Notes under the pieces: model-generated
What the model was told of the DNA's origin: nothing
Seen by the model: the letters and a program-made list of their open reading frames with translations, nothing else
Database searches by the model: none
Virus record (IMG/VR): IMGVR_UViG_3300033154_000252
Coordinates: 1-23,454 of that record
Origin: a virus
Direction: 5' to 3' (one strand)
Length of the DNA: 23,454 nt
Shown here: in pieces, positions 16,293-23,454 of the stretch
Position numbering within the stretch: position 1 is the first letter of the stretch
Layout: each line of letters starts with the position of its first letter
Program-made: the position numbers and the translations under genes

Positions 16293-16852
16293 AAACTCAT
16301 AGGATATTTAACAAAGGACAAAACGTCTATTGCTTATTAGCATCACACACCAACCCTAATATACTTTTACCAGTTAAGGGTAAAATTATAGACTCTAAAT
16401 GGGATCCTGTTAATCCTCTTTATCAAATTCGTATTATTAAGTTTTATGATAGTATGAAATTTCTAAAAAAGCATTTCTTTGATATGAACTTCAGGCACGT
16501 GTTTGAAAACCGAGCAAGAAAAATGATACTTAAAGCAGAGGATTATAAAACTGCAAAGGTATTAGAAGAAAGGTTAAATGAAAAAGATAGAGAAAGGTTT
16601 TATGTCATAGTTGAATCTGTAATGTGCAAAAAGACTAAAGTTGGATTATCTGAATTATTTGAAAAGGTTCAGTTTTATATGATATCAAAAAACCTAAAGG
16701 AAATTAAAGAGATATCAGCAAGACCTTTTTTCAGAGGACCTTTATCTTTAGATAGCACTAACGAATTTGACGCCAGGTATAAAAAAGGCTGGTCTGATAA
16801 ATTTGAAAAAGATAACTTAGACATTACTAAGTATCTAAAAAGCTTAAGTTAA
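16289..16852 (+). CDS. Hypothetical protein, possibly tail assembly
   Basis: A 187-residue basic protein. Residues about 11-55 are beta-rich, with an SH3-like pattern (GQNVYCLLA...VKGKIIDSKWDPVNPLYQIRIIKFYDS). A helical pair around RARKMILKAEDYKTAKVLEERLNEKDRERF follows, and the tail is Lys-rich. The helical pair recalls UVR-type hairpins, but weakly. It begins by ATGA overlap with the previous gene and ends 26 bases before the next structural gene. Confidence 0.7.
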   Translation: MKTHRIFNKGQNVYCLLASHTNPNILLPVKGKIIDSKWDPVNPLYQIRIIKFYDSMKFLKKHFFDMNFRHVFENRARKMILKAEDYKTAKVLEERLNEKDRERFYVIVESVMCKKTKVGLSELFEKVQFYMISKNLKEIKEISARPFFRGPLSLDSTNEFDARYKKGWSDKFEKDNLDITKYLKSLS

Positions 16853-16867
16853 ATATATAATAAAAAT
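16853..16867 (+). promoter_or_regulatory. AT-rich box ATATATAATAAAAAT upstream of the structural gene
   Basis: Nearly the same box as at 15179-15194, placed 11 bases before the ATG at 16879. The same two readings apply (promoter -10 or A/T-rich initiation leader). Confidence 0.35.
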
Positions 16868-16878
16868 AAGATACGACT

Positions 16879-18513
16879 ATGGCAAAGTTTGGACAAAAGA
16901 TAAGAGACTTAAATGACTCTATTTTTCCAGGGCCTAATAAAAATAATGATCAAATATTAGGCGTATTTGGTGGAGAGAGTGTAGGCTTTGCTAGATCTTT
17001 GGCTGATACCGTTGCAACTAGTTTTTATTCAGCTGATAATGCAGCAGAAGCTTCAGGTGATACCATCCCTAAAGGTATGTCAGGTAAAAAAATCGTAGGT
17101 TCAATAGCTAATAAGTACGCACTATTTAACTTCCAAGGAATGTATGGAGATTTTGCAACTGACCAAGGATTTAAAGGTAATTACATGGATACTGAAAGAG
17201 CCGCTGGTAAACTGATGGGTGGAGAGGCAGGTAACAAACCTACTGTCATGAAAATAATAAATTACTTTAATGAAGCACATCCAAAAATAGGATATACTGC
17301 TTCTAATTTTTTATATTCTAAATATTATAAGAAGATACCAGTTAATCATTTAATTACTCTTAGAAGGTTTCCTATGCCAGTTAAAGATAACATATTTAAG
17401 TTTTCGGAATCACAGGCAGTTAAGCAAGAAGTTAAAGATGGTGAAAAACCACCACCAGAAGATCCAATAGTAGTCGGTGATACTTCACAAGTAGCAGGTG
17501 TAACTGCAATTACTTATATGGGTGAAACTGCTGGTAATAAATTAGAGGACATTATGAATATGTCATTTGGTTTAACCTTTAAGGAACTGAAAGGTGAAAT
17601 GGAAAAAATTGAAGGCGGCGGAGATGGTGGATATACTCAGCAACCTTTTTATAATAAAATTGGTGGTATAGGTAGAGCGATTGCTAATCAAGCTAAAGGG
17701 CAAGGTTCAGGTGATGTGTTTAGAAAGCAACAAGGTTACGGATCACAGAGTGGAGATCGACTTGGTAGTACTTACGCAAACTTTGTATTAGGTCCTATTA
17801 ATGTTGTTAATACAACTCAAGTAAGAGATAGAGGTATAAACTTTACTAATGATATTAAACTAAATTTTGAATATGAATTAAAATCATTAGCTTATGTTAA
17901 TCCAAAAATAGCAATGATTGATATTATTAGTAATATGTTAACTATGACAACTAATAATGGAGCATTCTTTGGTGGTGGGCATAGGTATTATGGATCTGCT
18001 GGTTTTGTAGCTAGTCAGTTTGGAGATATTTCAAAATTAAGACAAGGTGATTTTTCTGGTTATGCAGGCAGTGTAGTTAATGATATTGAAGGTGGATTTA
18101 AAAGTGTATTTGGTAATGCTGATGGTGGATTTGATTTTGATTCAATCATAAGTGGTGGGATTGAAACAGCCAAGAATTATCTAGGTGGCTTATTAGGTAA
18201 TTTATTAGGCGGACAGGTTGGTGGTAATAGTGGTACTGGTGCAACCAAAGCTTTCATTAGTGGTGAGCCTACTGGTGATTGGCATTTAACAATTGGTAAT
18301 CCATTGAATCCGATTGCAATGATGGGTAATATGATATGTAAAAATGCTAATATGACATTAGGTGCAGGATTAGGTTATGATGATTTTCCAATGGAGGTAA
18401 AATTTGAATTAGATATGGCTCACGGAAAGCCTAGGGATAAAGGAGATATAGAAAATATGTTTAATGCAGGTAAAGGTAGAATATATGCATCTGCTAATAA
18501 GGCTGAAATGTAG
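16879..18513 (+). CDS. Large tail/baseplate structural protein (candidate tube-initiator type)
   Basis: A 544-residue protein with Gly-rich, low-Cys composition typical of virion proteins. It has an alpha/beta middle (ITLRRFPMPVKDNIF at about 159-173) and a Gly/Ser linker. The C-terminal domain contains GDWHLTIGNPLNPIAMMGNM and FPMEVKFELDMAHGKPRDKG, a beta-rich pattern suggestive of tail-tube-like or tube-cap proteins (T4 gp48/gp54). That identification is tentative. The gene directly precedes the LysM/gp53-like and hub genes, as in many contractile tails. The stop at 18511-18513 may be premature: a different frame remains open for 56 further codons and no independent start is available (see the next entry). 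Confidence 0.7.
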   Translation: MAKFGQKIRDLNDSIFPGPNKNNDQILGVFGGESVGFARSLADTVATSFYSADNAAEASGDTIPKGMSGKKIVGSIANKYALFNFQGMYGDFATDQGFKGNYMDTERAAGKLMGGEAGNKPTVMKIINYFNEAHPKIGYTASNFLYSKYYKKIPVNHLITLRRFPMPVKDNIFKFSESQAVKQEVKDGEKPPPEDPIVVGDTSQVAGVTAITYMGETAGNKLEDIMNMSFGLTFKELKGEMEKIEGGGDGGYTQQPFYNKIGGIGRAIANQAKGQGSGDVFRKQQGYGSQSGDRLGSTYANFVLGPINVVNTTQVRDRGINFTNDIKLNFEYELKSLAYVNPKIAMIDIISNMLTMTTNNGAFFGGGHRYYGSAGFVASQFGDISKLRQGDFSGYAGSVVNDIEGGFKSVFGNADGGFDFDSIISGGIETAKNYLGGLLGNLLGGQVGGNSGTGATKAFISGEPTGDWHLTIGNPLNPIAMMGNMICKNANMTLGAGLGYDDFPMEVKFELDMAHGKPRDKGDIENMFNAGKGRIYASANKAEM

Positions 18514-18677
18514 GAACTAGTAGTATTCAAAAAACTCAGTCAGGTGCAACTGCAGGTCAGGTTAAAAGTAAAGATATTTCAAATCTTAAAAAGACAACTG
18601 GAAGCGCATCCCCGGCAACAGAGGCAACTAGCGGTGAATATGTTTCTAGTGTTGTTAGTATGCTAATTGATTCATAA
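18507..18677 (+). other. -1 frame continuation of the structural gene (frameshift or lost base)
   Basis: A frame offset by -1 from the 544-codon gene is open from 18507 to the TAA at 18675-18677 and has no usable ATG except six codons from its end. Its translation (GTSSIQKTQSGATAGQVK... ending VVSMLIDS) is normal coding-like, Ser/Thr/Ala-rich sequence. It fills exactly the space before the next gene at 18691. A single extra base near 18512 would fuse it to the upstream gene as AEM-(x)-GTSS. No classic X-XXY-YYZ slippery heptamer lies in the allowed window 18505-18513. An assembly or sequencing indel, or a true mutation, is thus more likely than programmed slippage. Confidence 0.6.
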
Positions 18678-18690
18678 AAAATAATTAAGG

Positions 18691-19227
18691 ATGGATATAA
18701 AATCATTAACTTTAAAAAACTTATTAAGTATTGAAAGAACAGGTGAACAGTATTATGATTTAACTGCTCCTTCTTTTAAATATGATAAAGCTGCTGGTCT
18801 TAAGGCTTTACATTATGTTATGCAAGATGAGGCTGGTAGAATTGATAAGATATGCGAAAGATATTTTGGAACAGGTGAATATGTTGATGCATTATGTATT
18901 GTTAATAATATCTTTAATCCGTTTTCAGTACAAGAAGGTGATGTTTTAGTCATACCTAATTTAAGTGAAATTAATTTGGTTTATAAAAGACCAAACCCTG
19001 CATCTAGGCCTAATCCTGTTATGAAGCCTTATGTTGATACTGGTGTTCAAAGTGTGGAAGATCAATCTCGTATACAAAGGTTAGCTCAAAAAGCTAAGTC
19101 AAAAAAATCAGGAGTTAAAACTCCATTACCACCAAACGTGCTACAGCAAGGACAAGACGCTAAGACATATGAAGGTGGAAATATTCAATTAGGAACTAAT
19201 TTACCAACTAGAAATAGAAACAATTAA
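18691..19227 (+). CDS. Baseplate protein with LysM-like domain (gp53/Afp7-like)
   Basis: A 178-residue protein. Residues about 47-91 (AGRIDKICERYFGTGEYVDALCIVNNIFNPF, then EGDVLVIPNL) fit the LysM-like fold: an initial helix, W/Y...IxxxNxIxNP, and a closing strand after a G-D turn. In contractile tails this fold occurs in T4 gp53 and in the Afp7/LysM tube-associated adaptor, which link the hub to the wedges or tube. A basic, Pro-rich disordered tail follows (about 98-178). AAGG four bases before the ATG is one of the few Shine-Dalgarno-like sequences here. Hub and spike genes follow directly, which supports the assignment. Confidence 0.7.
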   Translation: MDIKSLTLKNLLSIERTGEQYYDLTAPSFKYDKAAGLKALHYVMQDEAGRIDKICERYFGTGEYVDALCIVNNIFNPFSVQEGDVLVIPNLSEINLVYKRPNPASRPNPVMKPYVDTGVQSVEDQSRIQRLAQKAKSKKSGVKTPLPPNVLQQGQDAKTYEGGNIQLGTNLPTRNRNN

Positions 19228-19233
19228 TAAGAT

Positions 19234-20718
19234 ATGTCTACACAGATTGAAAGAAACATATTAACAATAATAGAACCTACTATTGAACTAGATGAGTTAT
19301 TTATACCTGATGCTGAAAGTGGTACAGATAATTCTGACGGTGTAACTATGAAAGAAAAATTATCTAAATTTTCTTCTATCATTCCTTTGATTGTAATTAA
19401 TCAATACCAAGTTCAAATGGATAGGCTTAAATATTTTTCTTTAGAATCTACTGGGTTTTATCCAACATTAACAGTTAGATTTGCTGATACTGATGGACTT
19501 TTTACTGCAAGAAATTATCCTAAAGATGGAGATATAATTCAACTTTACATTAGGTCACAAGGTGAAGAAACTACATTTAAGCCTATAAGAATTGATTTTA
19601 CTATTATTGATTGTTCTCCAGCTGGTGGAGGTGGTGGAATGACCGCTAAAGAATATAACATATTTGGTAGAATGTTTATTCCTGATTTATTTACTGAAAA
19701 GGTTGAATATGAAGAAAATGTTACAAGCTGGGATGCATTATCAAATATAGCAGAAAGATTAAAAATAGGTTATGCTTCTAATGTTGAAGATACAGCAGAT
19801 CAAATGACATGGACTAATCCTAATGACACAACTGAAACTTGGATACAAGACATAGTTGCAAATAGTTATTTAAGTGACGAAACATTTTTTACAAGCTACA
19901 TTGATCCATATTATTACTTAACAATGGTAGACGTTAATAGATTATTTGATCAAGATAAGTCTGAGTTAGAAGTAAGCCAAAGTTTTAGTACAAATGCATC
20001 TGATACTTATGGAGCAGATGGTGCAACCGGTGAAACTCCGTTTCCTAACCTATTATCTAATTTAATTCAAATGCAAGGGGGTGCAAGATATCTATCTAAA
20101 TATAAACCTACTAATAAGAGTGGAGAAATAAGTAAAGCAAATGGATATAAAAGATATACTCAGTATTGGGATTTAGAAGCAAAGCAATGGATTAGTGAAT
20201 TTGTGGATCCTCTTACTAATGGTACTGAAGGTACAATACCAGCAACAAAAGGTAGAGTAATAAACGGTGAACCAGAAGGCCCTAGAAATAGTCAAGTTAA
20301 ATACAAATATTTAGGTACACAAGGCGATAATGTCCACCCTGAATTTCAATATGCTGTAGTTCAAAATTATCAAAATAATTCTGAAATAGAAAAAATGGGA
20401 ATGGAAGTAGAATTAGATACTGTAAATCCTGCTTTAACTAGATATAGTAGAATTTATCTTTTGATTTTTGAATATGGATCTCCAGTTAAAACTGTATTAA
20501 CTGAACAGCGAGATGGTGTAGCTCAAACAGGCGATCCAGCTCCACAAGATAGAGAAAGGTCAGATGAAGATGAACCTAAAGGTCCAGGTAGTGGAATTCT
20601 TAATGAATATTTAAGTGGCTTTTATGTTATAACTGGTATTGAATATTTGTTAACACAACCAGGGCCACTAAGAATGAGATTACAATTACAGCGTAGGGAA
20701 TACACTCCAACGACTTAA
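19234..20718 (+). CDS. Baseplate hub-like protein (gp27/late control D-like candidate)
   Basis: A 494-residue, largely beta-rich protein. The order of elements is an N-terminal segment (LDELFIPDAE), a beta region with VQMDRLKYFSLESTGFYPTLTVRF, a middle domain with DALSNIAERLKIGYASN, an acidic and Pro-rich linker (about 428-453), and a terminal strand pair (GFYVITGIEYL and PLRMRLQLQRREY). Early strands, a helical peptidoglycan-hub-like middle and late strands resemble the hub that carries the spike in T4 (gp27) and Mu/P2 (gpD). The gene lies between the LysM-like protein and the gp5-like spike. Sequence similarity is too low for certainty. Confidence 0.6.
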   Translation: MSTQIERNILTIIEPTIELDELFIPDAESGTDNSDGVTMKEKLSKFSSIIPLIVINQYQVQMDRLKYFSLESTGFYPTLTVRFADTDGLFTARNYPKDGDIIQLYIRSQGEETTFKPIRIDFTIIDCSPAGGGGGMTAKEYNIFGRMFIPDLFTEKVEYEENVTSWDALSNIAERLKIGYASNVEDTADQMTWTNPNDTTETWIQDIVANSYLSDETFFTSYIDPYYYLTMVDVNRLFDQDKSELEVSQSFSTNASDTYGADGATGETPFPNLLSNLIQMQGGARYLSKYKPTNKSGEISKANGYKRYTQYWDLEAKQWISEFVDPLTNGTEGTIPATKGRVINGEPEGPRNSQVKYKYLGTQGDNVHPEFQYAVVQNYQNNSEIEKMGMEVELDTVNPALTRYSRIYLLIFEYGSPVKTVLTEQRDGVAQTGDPAPQDRERSDEDEPKGPGSGILNEYLSGFYVITGIEYLLTQPGPLRMRLQLQRREYTPTT

Positions 20719-20724
20719 TAAATA
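20717..20724 (+). promoter_or_regulatory. Putative late promoter before the 355-residue structural gene
   Basis: AATAAATA matches NATAAATA. It overlaps the end of the hub gene and lies 16 bases before the ATG at 20741, with an A-rich leader (AATATAAAAACAATAAAAAT). Confidence 0.4.
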
Positions 20725-20740
20725 TAAAAACAATAAAAAT

Positions 20741-21808
20741 ATGCCTTTAGTAGATTTAACTAGCCCTGCAGGAATTAACGGAGTATCTCAGTTAGCTGGA
20801 CCTTACGGAAACCTTTTAGGTGGGTCATCTTTCCCGAGCAGTTATGAATTTGCTAAAAGATTTGTTAATAATTCAAAATCTGCATATGGGTCAGGTGCTA
20901 ACGGAGTAACCTCATTAGATGATCCTACTTATCTTGGCTTCAGTTTAATGTTTGATATATCATCACCATTATTTAATGGCGCCACATCAGGACCTGGATC
21001 TGGTATAAACGATGGAGAATTTACAGTTGAGAATACTGTTAATCAAGGTATAGCTGCTGCGGGTCAATTATTTAATAAAACTTCAAAAGAAAAACCTGGT
21101 GGAGATTTAAATACACCAAGCGGTGCATCTGCTATTGGTTACCTAGAAGCCATAGGTGAAGTAAATCGAGCTAAATATCTAAAAGCATTTATTCAAGGCA
21201 TACAAGAAATTAACAATACAAGACCTTATTATTTTCAAACCATAGCAGGAATACAAGAGGCTTGGCAAAAATCTACAGACTTTTCAATTGATCCTTATAC
21301 TGGAAGTAGCGGTGAAGAAGGTATTACTATAGGATGTTTAGAAGCAATAGATTTAAAATTAACTGCATTATTTAGTTTATATAAAATGGCTGTGTATGAT
21401 AGTATGTACAAGCGATTTATTTTGCCTAAAAATTTAATGAAGTTTGATGTATATGTTTATGTTCAAGAAATAAGAAAATTTAAAACCACAAGAAATTGGT
21501 TACAGGCAACAAACCCTAGTACTACAAATTCTTCTGATTCTTATGTAAATCAAAACGCATCACAAGTAGGTTTTAAATTTACTGATTGTGAATGGGATCC
21601 TAGAGCATCTGGAAAAGTATTTGAAGGTGTAACTAATTCAGGTGGTGAAATAACCACTACTGAAATTAAATGGACTTATGCATTAATGGAAAATGTTTCT
21701 CAGTTTGCTGGTTATGATAATAAATTAGATGCAAGTAAAGTACAAACAGATAATCAATTTTTTGGTAAAGTAAAAGCGTTATCCAGTTCAATTAGGAAAT
21801 GTGTTTGA
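20741..21808 (+). CDS. Tail/baseplate structural protein
   Basis: A 355-residue protein with a Gly/Ser-rich N-terminus (LTSPAGINGVSQLAG), a helical middle (about 130-190) and a beta-rich C-terminal domain containing FDVYVYVQEIRKF and then DCEWDPRASGKVFEG and EIKWTYALMEN. The C-terminal pattern of a domain with long strands and a short insert is like tube-fold virion proteins, so this may be a second tube-type or hub-associated subunit. The small gene that follows overlaps or abuts it (TGATATG). No enzyme motif is present. Confidence 0.65.
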   Translation: MPLVDLTSPAGINGVSQLAGPYGNLLGGSSFPSSYEFAKRFVNNSKSAYGSGANGVTSLDDPTYLGFSLMFDISSPLFNGATSGPGSGINDGEFTVENTVNQGIAAAGQLFNKTSKEKPGGDLNTPSGASAIGYLEAIGEVNRAKYLKAFIQGIQEINNTRPYYFQTIAGIQEAWQKSTDFSIDPYTGSSGEEGITIGCLEAIDLKLTALFSLYKMAVYDSMYKRFILPKNLMKFDVYVYVQEIRKFKTTRNWLQATNPSTTNSSDSYVNQNASQVGFKFTDCEWDPRASGKVFEGVTNSGGEITTTEIKWTYALMENVSQFAGYDNKLDASKVQTDNQFFGKVKALSSSIRKCV

Positions 21809-21809
21809 T

Positions 21810-22109
21810 ATGACACAAGTTACTTTAGGTGGTATAGGAAACCCTCAGGCTTTACGTAATGCTTTAGTTGGTGCAGCAGTTCAAGGTAATGAAGATGGTT
21901 TAAAACTATTTGGTCAAAATGAAAATATTAGCCAAAGACTTGGGGATAATCCATTAGGTACCGCCGATGAACCTAACCAAACTATTGCAGGCAATACTCA
22001 AGCGTTTGATCCTGTTACTCCACCTAGTGAGTTTAGTGGTGGTAATGCATTCGGTCCATCATGCCCTCCAAATAATTCAACTATAACTAACGAAAATATT
22101 TTTAACTAA
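21810..22109 (+). CDS. Small Asn/Gly-rich hypothetical structural protein
   Basis: A 99-residue protein (102 if the GTG at 21801 is used). The ATG at 21810 is preferred because it comes one base after the previous stop. It is rich in N, G, Q and P, with little secondary structure in the last 50 residues (PVTPPSEFSGGNAF, CPPNN). This suggests an extended linker or a hub-spike connector. Its TAA overlaps the spike ATG as TAATG, so the two are co-translated. Confidence 0.65.
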   Translation: MTQVTLGGIGNPQALRNALVGAAVQGNEDGLKLFGQNENISQRLGDNPLGTADEPNQTIAGNTQAFDPVTPPSEFSGGNAFGPSCPPNNSTITNENIFN

Positions 22110-23029
22110 TGGGAAAGGTTAATCCAGCAAATTTTAATGCCGATGATTTGCGAACTACACAATGGGTAGGAATCGTTGAAGATACTAATGATGATATCTT
22201 TGAAGGGAGATGTAAGATTAGGGTATATGGTAAAATGGATGACCGTGTAGATCCTGAAGATCCTGAAAGTGCTTTTATTATTCCTACTGCTGCTTTACCG
22301 TGGTCAAGGCCACATCAGTTAATGTATGGAGGTAGTAATAGTGGAAGTGGTAAATTTGAAATTCCTAAACTAGGCTCAATAGTTAGGATCACGTTTGACA
22401 ACGGAAATTTTTATCAACCAGTTTATCATGAAAATGTTTATCCTTCTGATGAAACAAAAGCGGAGATAGAAGCATCATATCAAAATTCTCATGTATTAAT
22501 ATATGATACGGCTTTCGGTTTAACTGGTGCATTAGAAGATGGGGTATCTGAAGCAACAAATGAAAGAGAAGGTGAACATATTAAAGTTTTCTTTACAGAA
22601 GAAAAAGGATTAATGATGGACTATACTACAACCGAAGGTCCAACAACTGTTAATGTAAAGCCTGATAACTCTGTTGAAATAATAAATGCAAACGGAGATT
22701 CAATTATAATGCTTAATGATGGTAATATAACATTTACACACTCGGCTCAGTTTACAATTAACAGTGGAGCTGATACTGTAATTAATGCTACAACTAACAC
22801 TGTTGTTAATTGTGTTGAGGCTAAGATTAATGCTTCTGCTGAAACTCATGTTAATTCACCACGTATTAAACTAGGAGAAGCAGCGGCGGAGTCAGTTATG
22901 AAAGGTGATACATTTAGAGCTTGGGTAGATGGGCATACACATGTTGCAAGTAAATCAGGTACGCCGACTAGTCCACCTATTGTACCATCACCAGGTGGTG
23001 CATACAGTTCAAAGAATACAACTGACTAA
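22109..23029 (+). CDS. 5-like: Baseplate spike (gp5/gpV-like), no lysozyme domain
   Basis: A 306-residue membrane-puncturing spike. Residues about 15-115 form the OB-fold that sits on the hub (VGIVEDTNDDIFEGRCKIRVYGKM at 20-43, PALPWSR-type turn, and GSIVRITFDNGNFYQPVY at 89-106). A linker follows. Residues about 175-265 are short repeated strands with N, T and V (DSVEIINANGDSIIMLNDG..., TVINATTNTVVNC), expected to wind into the trimeric beta-helical needle. The C-terminus has GHTH (275-278) and then a Ser/Pro tail, as in gpV-type tips, where the His pairs may bind metal. T4 gp5 has an inserted lysozyme between the OB-fold and the needle. Here that space is too short to hold one, so cell-wall cutting must come from elsewhere. 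Confidence 0.85.
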   Translation: MGKVNPANFNADDLRTTQWVGIVEDTNDDIFEGRCKIRVYGKMDDRVDPEDPESAFIIPTAALPWSRPHQLMYGGSNSGSGKFEIPKLGSIVRITFDNGNFYQPVYHENVYPSDETKAEIEASYQNSHVLIYDTAFGLTGALEDGVSEATNEREGEHIKVFFTEEKGLMMDYTTTEGPTTVNVKPDNSVEIINANGDSIIMLNDGNITFTHSAQFTINSGADTVINATTNTVVNCVEAKINASAETHVNSPRIKLGEAAAESVMKGDTFRAWVDGHTHVASKSGTPTSPPIVPSPGGAYSSKNTTD

Positions 23030-23045
23030 TATATAAACTATAAAT
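23027..23045 (+). promoter_or_regulatory. AT-rich box TAATATATAAACTATAAAT before the 97-residue gene
   Basis: Overlaps the spike stop. It contains TATAAATC (7/8 to the T4 late box) at 23039-23046 and shares TAATATATAA with the boxes at 15179 and 23405. The ATG follows 14 bases later. Confidence 0.35.
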
Positions 23046-23059
23046 CAAACAATTAAATT

Positions 23060-23353
23060 ATGCCATTAGTATTATCTCAGATTCAGGCAGGAATGGAAAA
23101 AGCCTGGTTAGAAGCCAATAAAGCAGGTAGAAAAGCAGGAAAGGATAACCTGGAACATATAAAAGATGGAGGAGATCCCTTTAAGATGCCAGTTTCAGCC
23201 GCTACAATTGAAGAAGCACAGGCCGAAAAATTTGGTGAAATTGCCGGTTTGGAAATTGATAAGTACATAAAATCAGGATTGGTATCTACTACTGTAACGA
23301 CGGTGGGAACAGCAACAGCTCAGGCAGGTTCTGGTACAGGTGCCATCACATAA
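23060..23353 (+). CDS. Small hypothetical phage protein after the spike
   Basis: A 97-residue protein. The N-terminal two thirds are amphipathic helix (QIQAGMEKAWLEANKAGRKAGKD, EEAQAEKFGEIAGLEIDKYIKSG). The C-terminal part is small-residue beta, TTVTTVGTATAQAGSG. Such short proteins next to spikes often belong to the baseplate or tail tip, but nothing here fixes the role. It has neither a PAAR nor a gp25 pattern. Confidence 0.65.
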   Translation: MPLVLSQIQAGMEKAWLEANKAGRKAGKDNLEHIKDGGDPFKMPVSAATIEEAQAEKFGEIAGLEIDKYIKSGLVSTTVTTVGTATAQAGSGTGAIT

Positions 23354-23404
23354 TGAAACAAACAACTAACTTATATGTATAATTAATATTAGATACATAA
23401 AGAG

Positions 23405-23422
23405 TAATATATAATCTATAAT
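23405..23422 (+). promoter_or_regulatory. AT-rich box TAATATATAATCTATAAT before the last gene
   Basis: Fourth copy of the TAATATATAA-type box, 23 bases before an ATG at 23446. This spacing is compatible with a promoter and a short leader. Confidence 0.35.
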
Positions 23423-23445
23423 TTTAACTTCTTAAAAAATAAAAA

Positions 23446-23454
23446 ATGACCGAA
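23446..23454 (+). CDS. Start of a further gene (partial)
   Basis: An ATG-ACC-GAA start (M-T-E) follows an A-rich leader (CTTAAAAAATAAAAA) and the box at 23405. The gene runs off the window, so its identity cannot be told. In this context a further baseplate gene is likely. Confidence 0.4.

Noticed and set aside
23374-23399. Hairpin TATGTAT...ATACATA after the 97-residue gene
   Set aside because: It is all AT except one pair, has a 12-base loop and no T run, so it is not convincing as a terminator.

Overview
This AT-rich window reads as part of the genome of a large contractile-tailed, T4-like phage, most likely of a Bacteroidota (flavobacterial) host. The phage call rests on a run of baseplate, hub, spike and fibre genes, a gp30-type DNA ligase, two phage tRNAs, repeated T4/cyanophage-type late-promoter boxes (NATAAATA) just upstream of genes, and dense packing with TAATG or ATGA start/stop overlaps. 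The host inference is weaker. Most genes lack a Shine-Dalgarno sequence and have an A/T-rich leader instead, one intergenic region carries a good Bacteroidota-type promoter, and the first protein ends in a segment resembling a type IX secretion (Por) C-terminal domain.

Layout: (1) 2-316, the 3' end of a larger rightward gene, closed by a strong hairpin terminator that also lies after the facing operon. (2) 383-1914, a leftward operon of four small genes. Each product carries a short motif, F-x-x-F followed by NE (usually LNEA), resembling the capsid-targeting sequence and prohead-protease site of T4 internal proteins. (3) 1984-4713, a rightward accessory block: two small unknown proteins, a four-helix membrane protein, a DnaJ-type co-chaperone, a small helical protein, a putative Fe(II)/2-oxoglutarate oxygenase and a single-pass membrane peptide. 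(4) 4722-4873, tRNA-Gln(UUG) and tRNA-Pro(UGG). (5) 4980-7412, nucleic-acid metabolism: ATP-dependent DNA ligase, HAD phosphatase and dCMP-deaminase-like enzyme. (6) 7438-14577, an unknown protein and a 2173-residue collagen-like tail fibre with about 2 kb of Gly-X-Y coding repeats built from 27-bp and 18-bp modules. (7) 14629-23353, tail and baseplate genes: five small unknown proteins, a large structural protein that may be frame-shifted near its end, a LysM/gp53-like protein, a hub-like protein, another structural protein, two small proteins and a gp5/gpV-like spike without a lysozyme domain. A new gene begins at 23446 and runs off the window.

The genes fit one infection programme. The ligase, phosphatase and deaminase act on DNA and nucleotides; the tRNA-Gln reads CAA, the codon most used in the Gln-rich fibre; DnaJ may help fold large virion proteins; and the late region builds the baseplate, spike and fibre. 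The most notable points are the candidate internal-protein operon, the modular collagen fibre, and the apparent -1 frame disruption at the end of the 544-codon gene.
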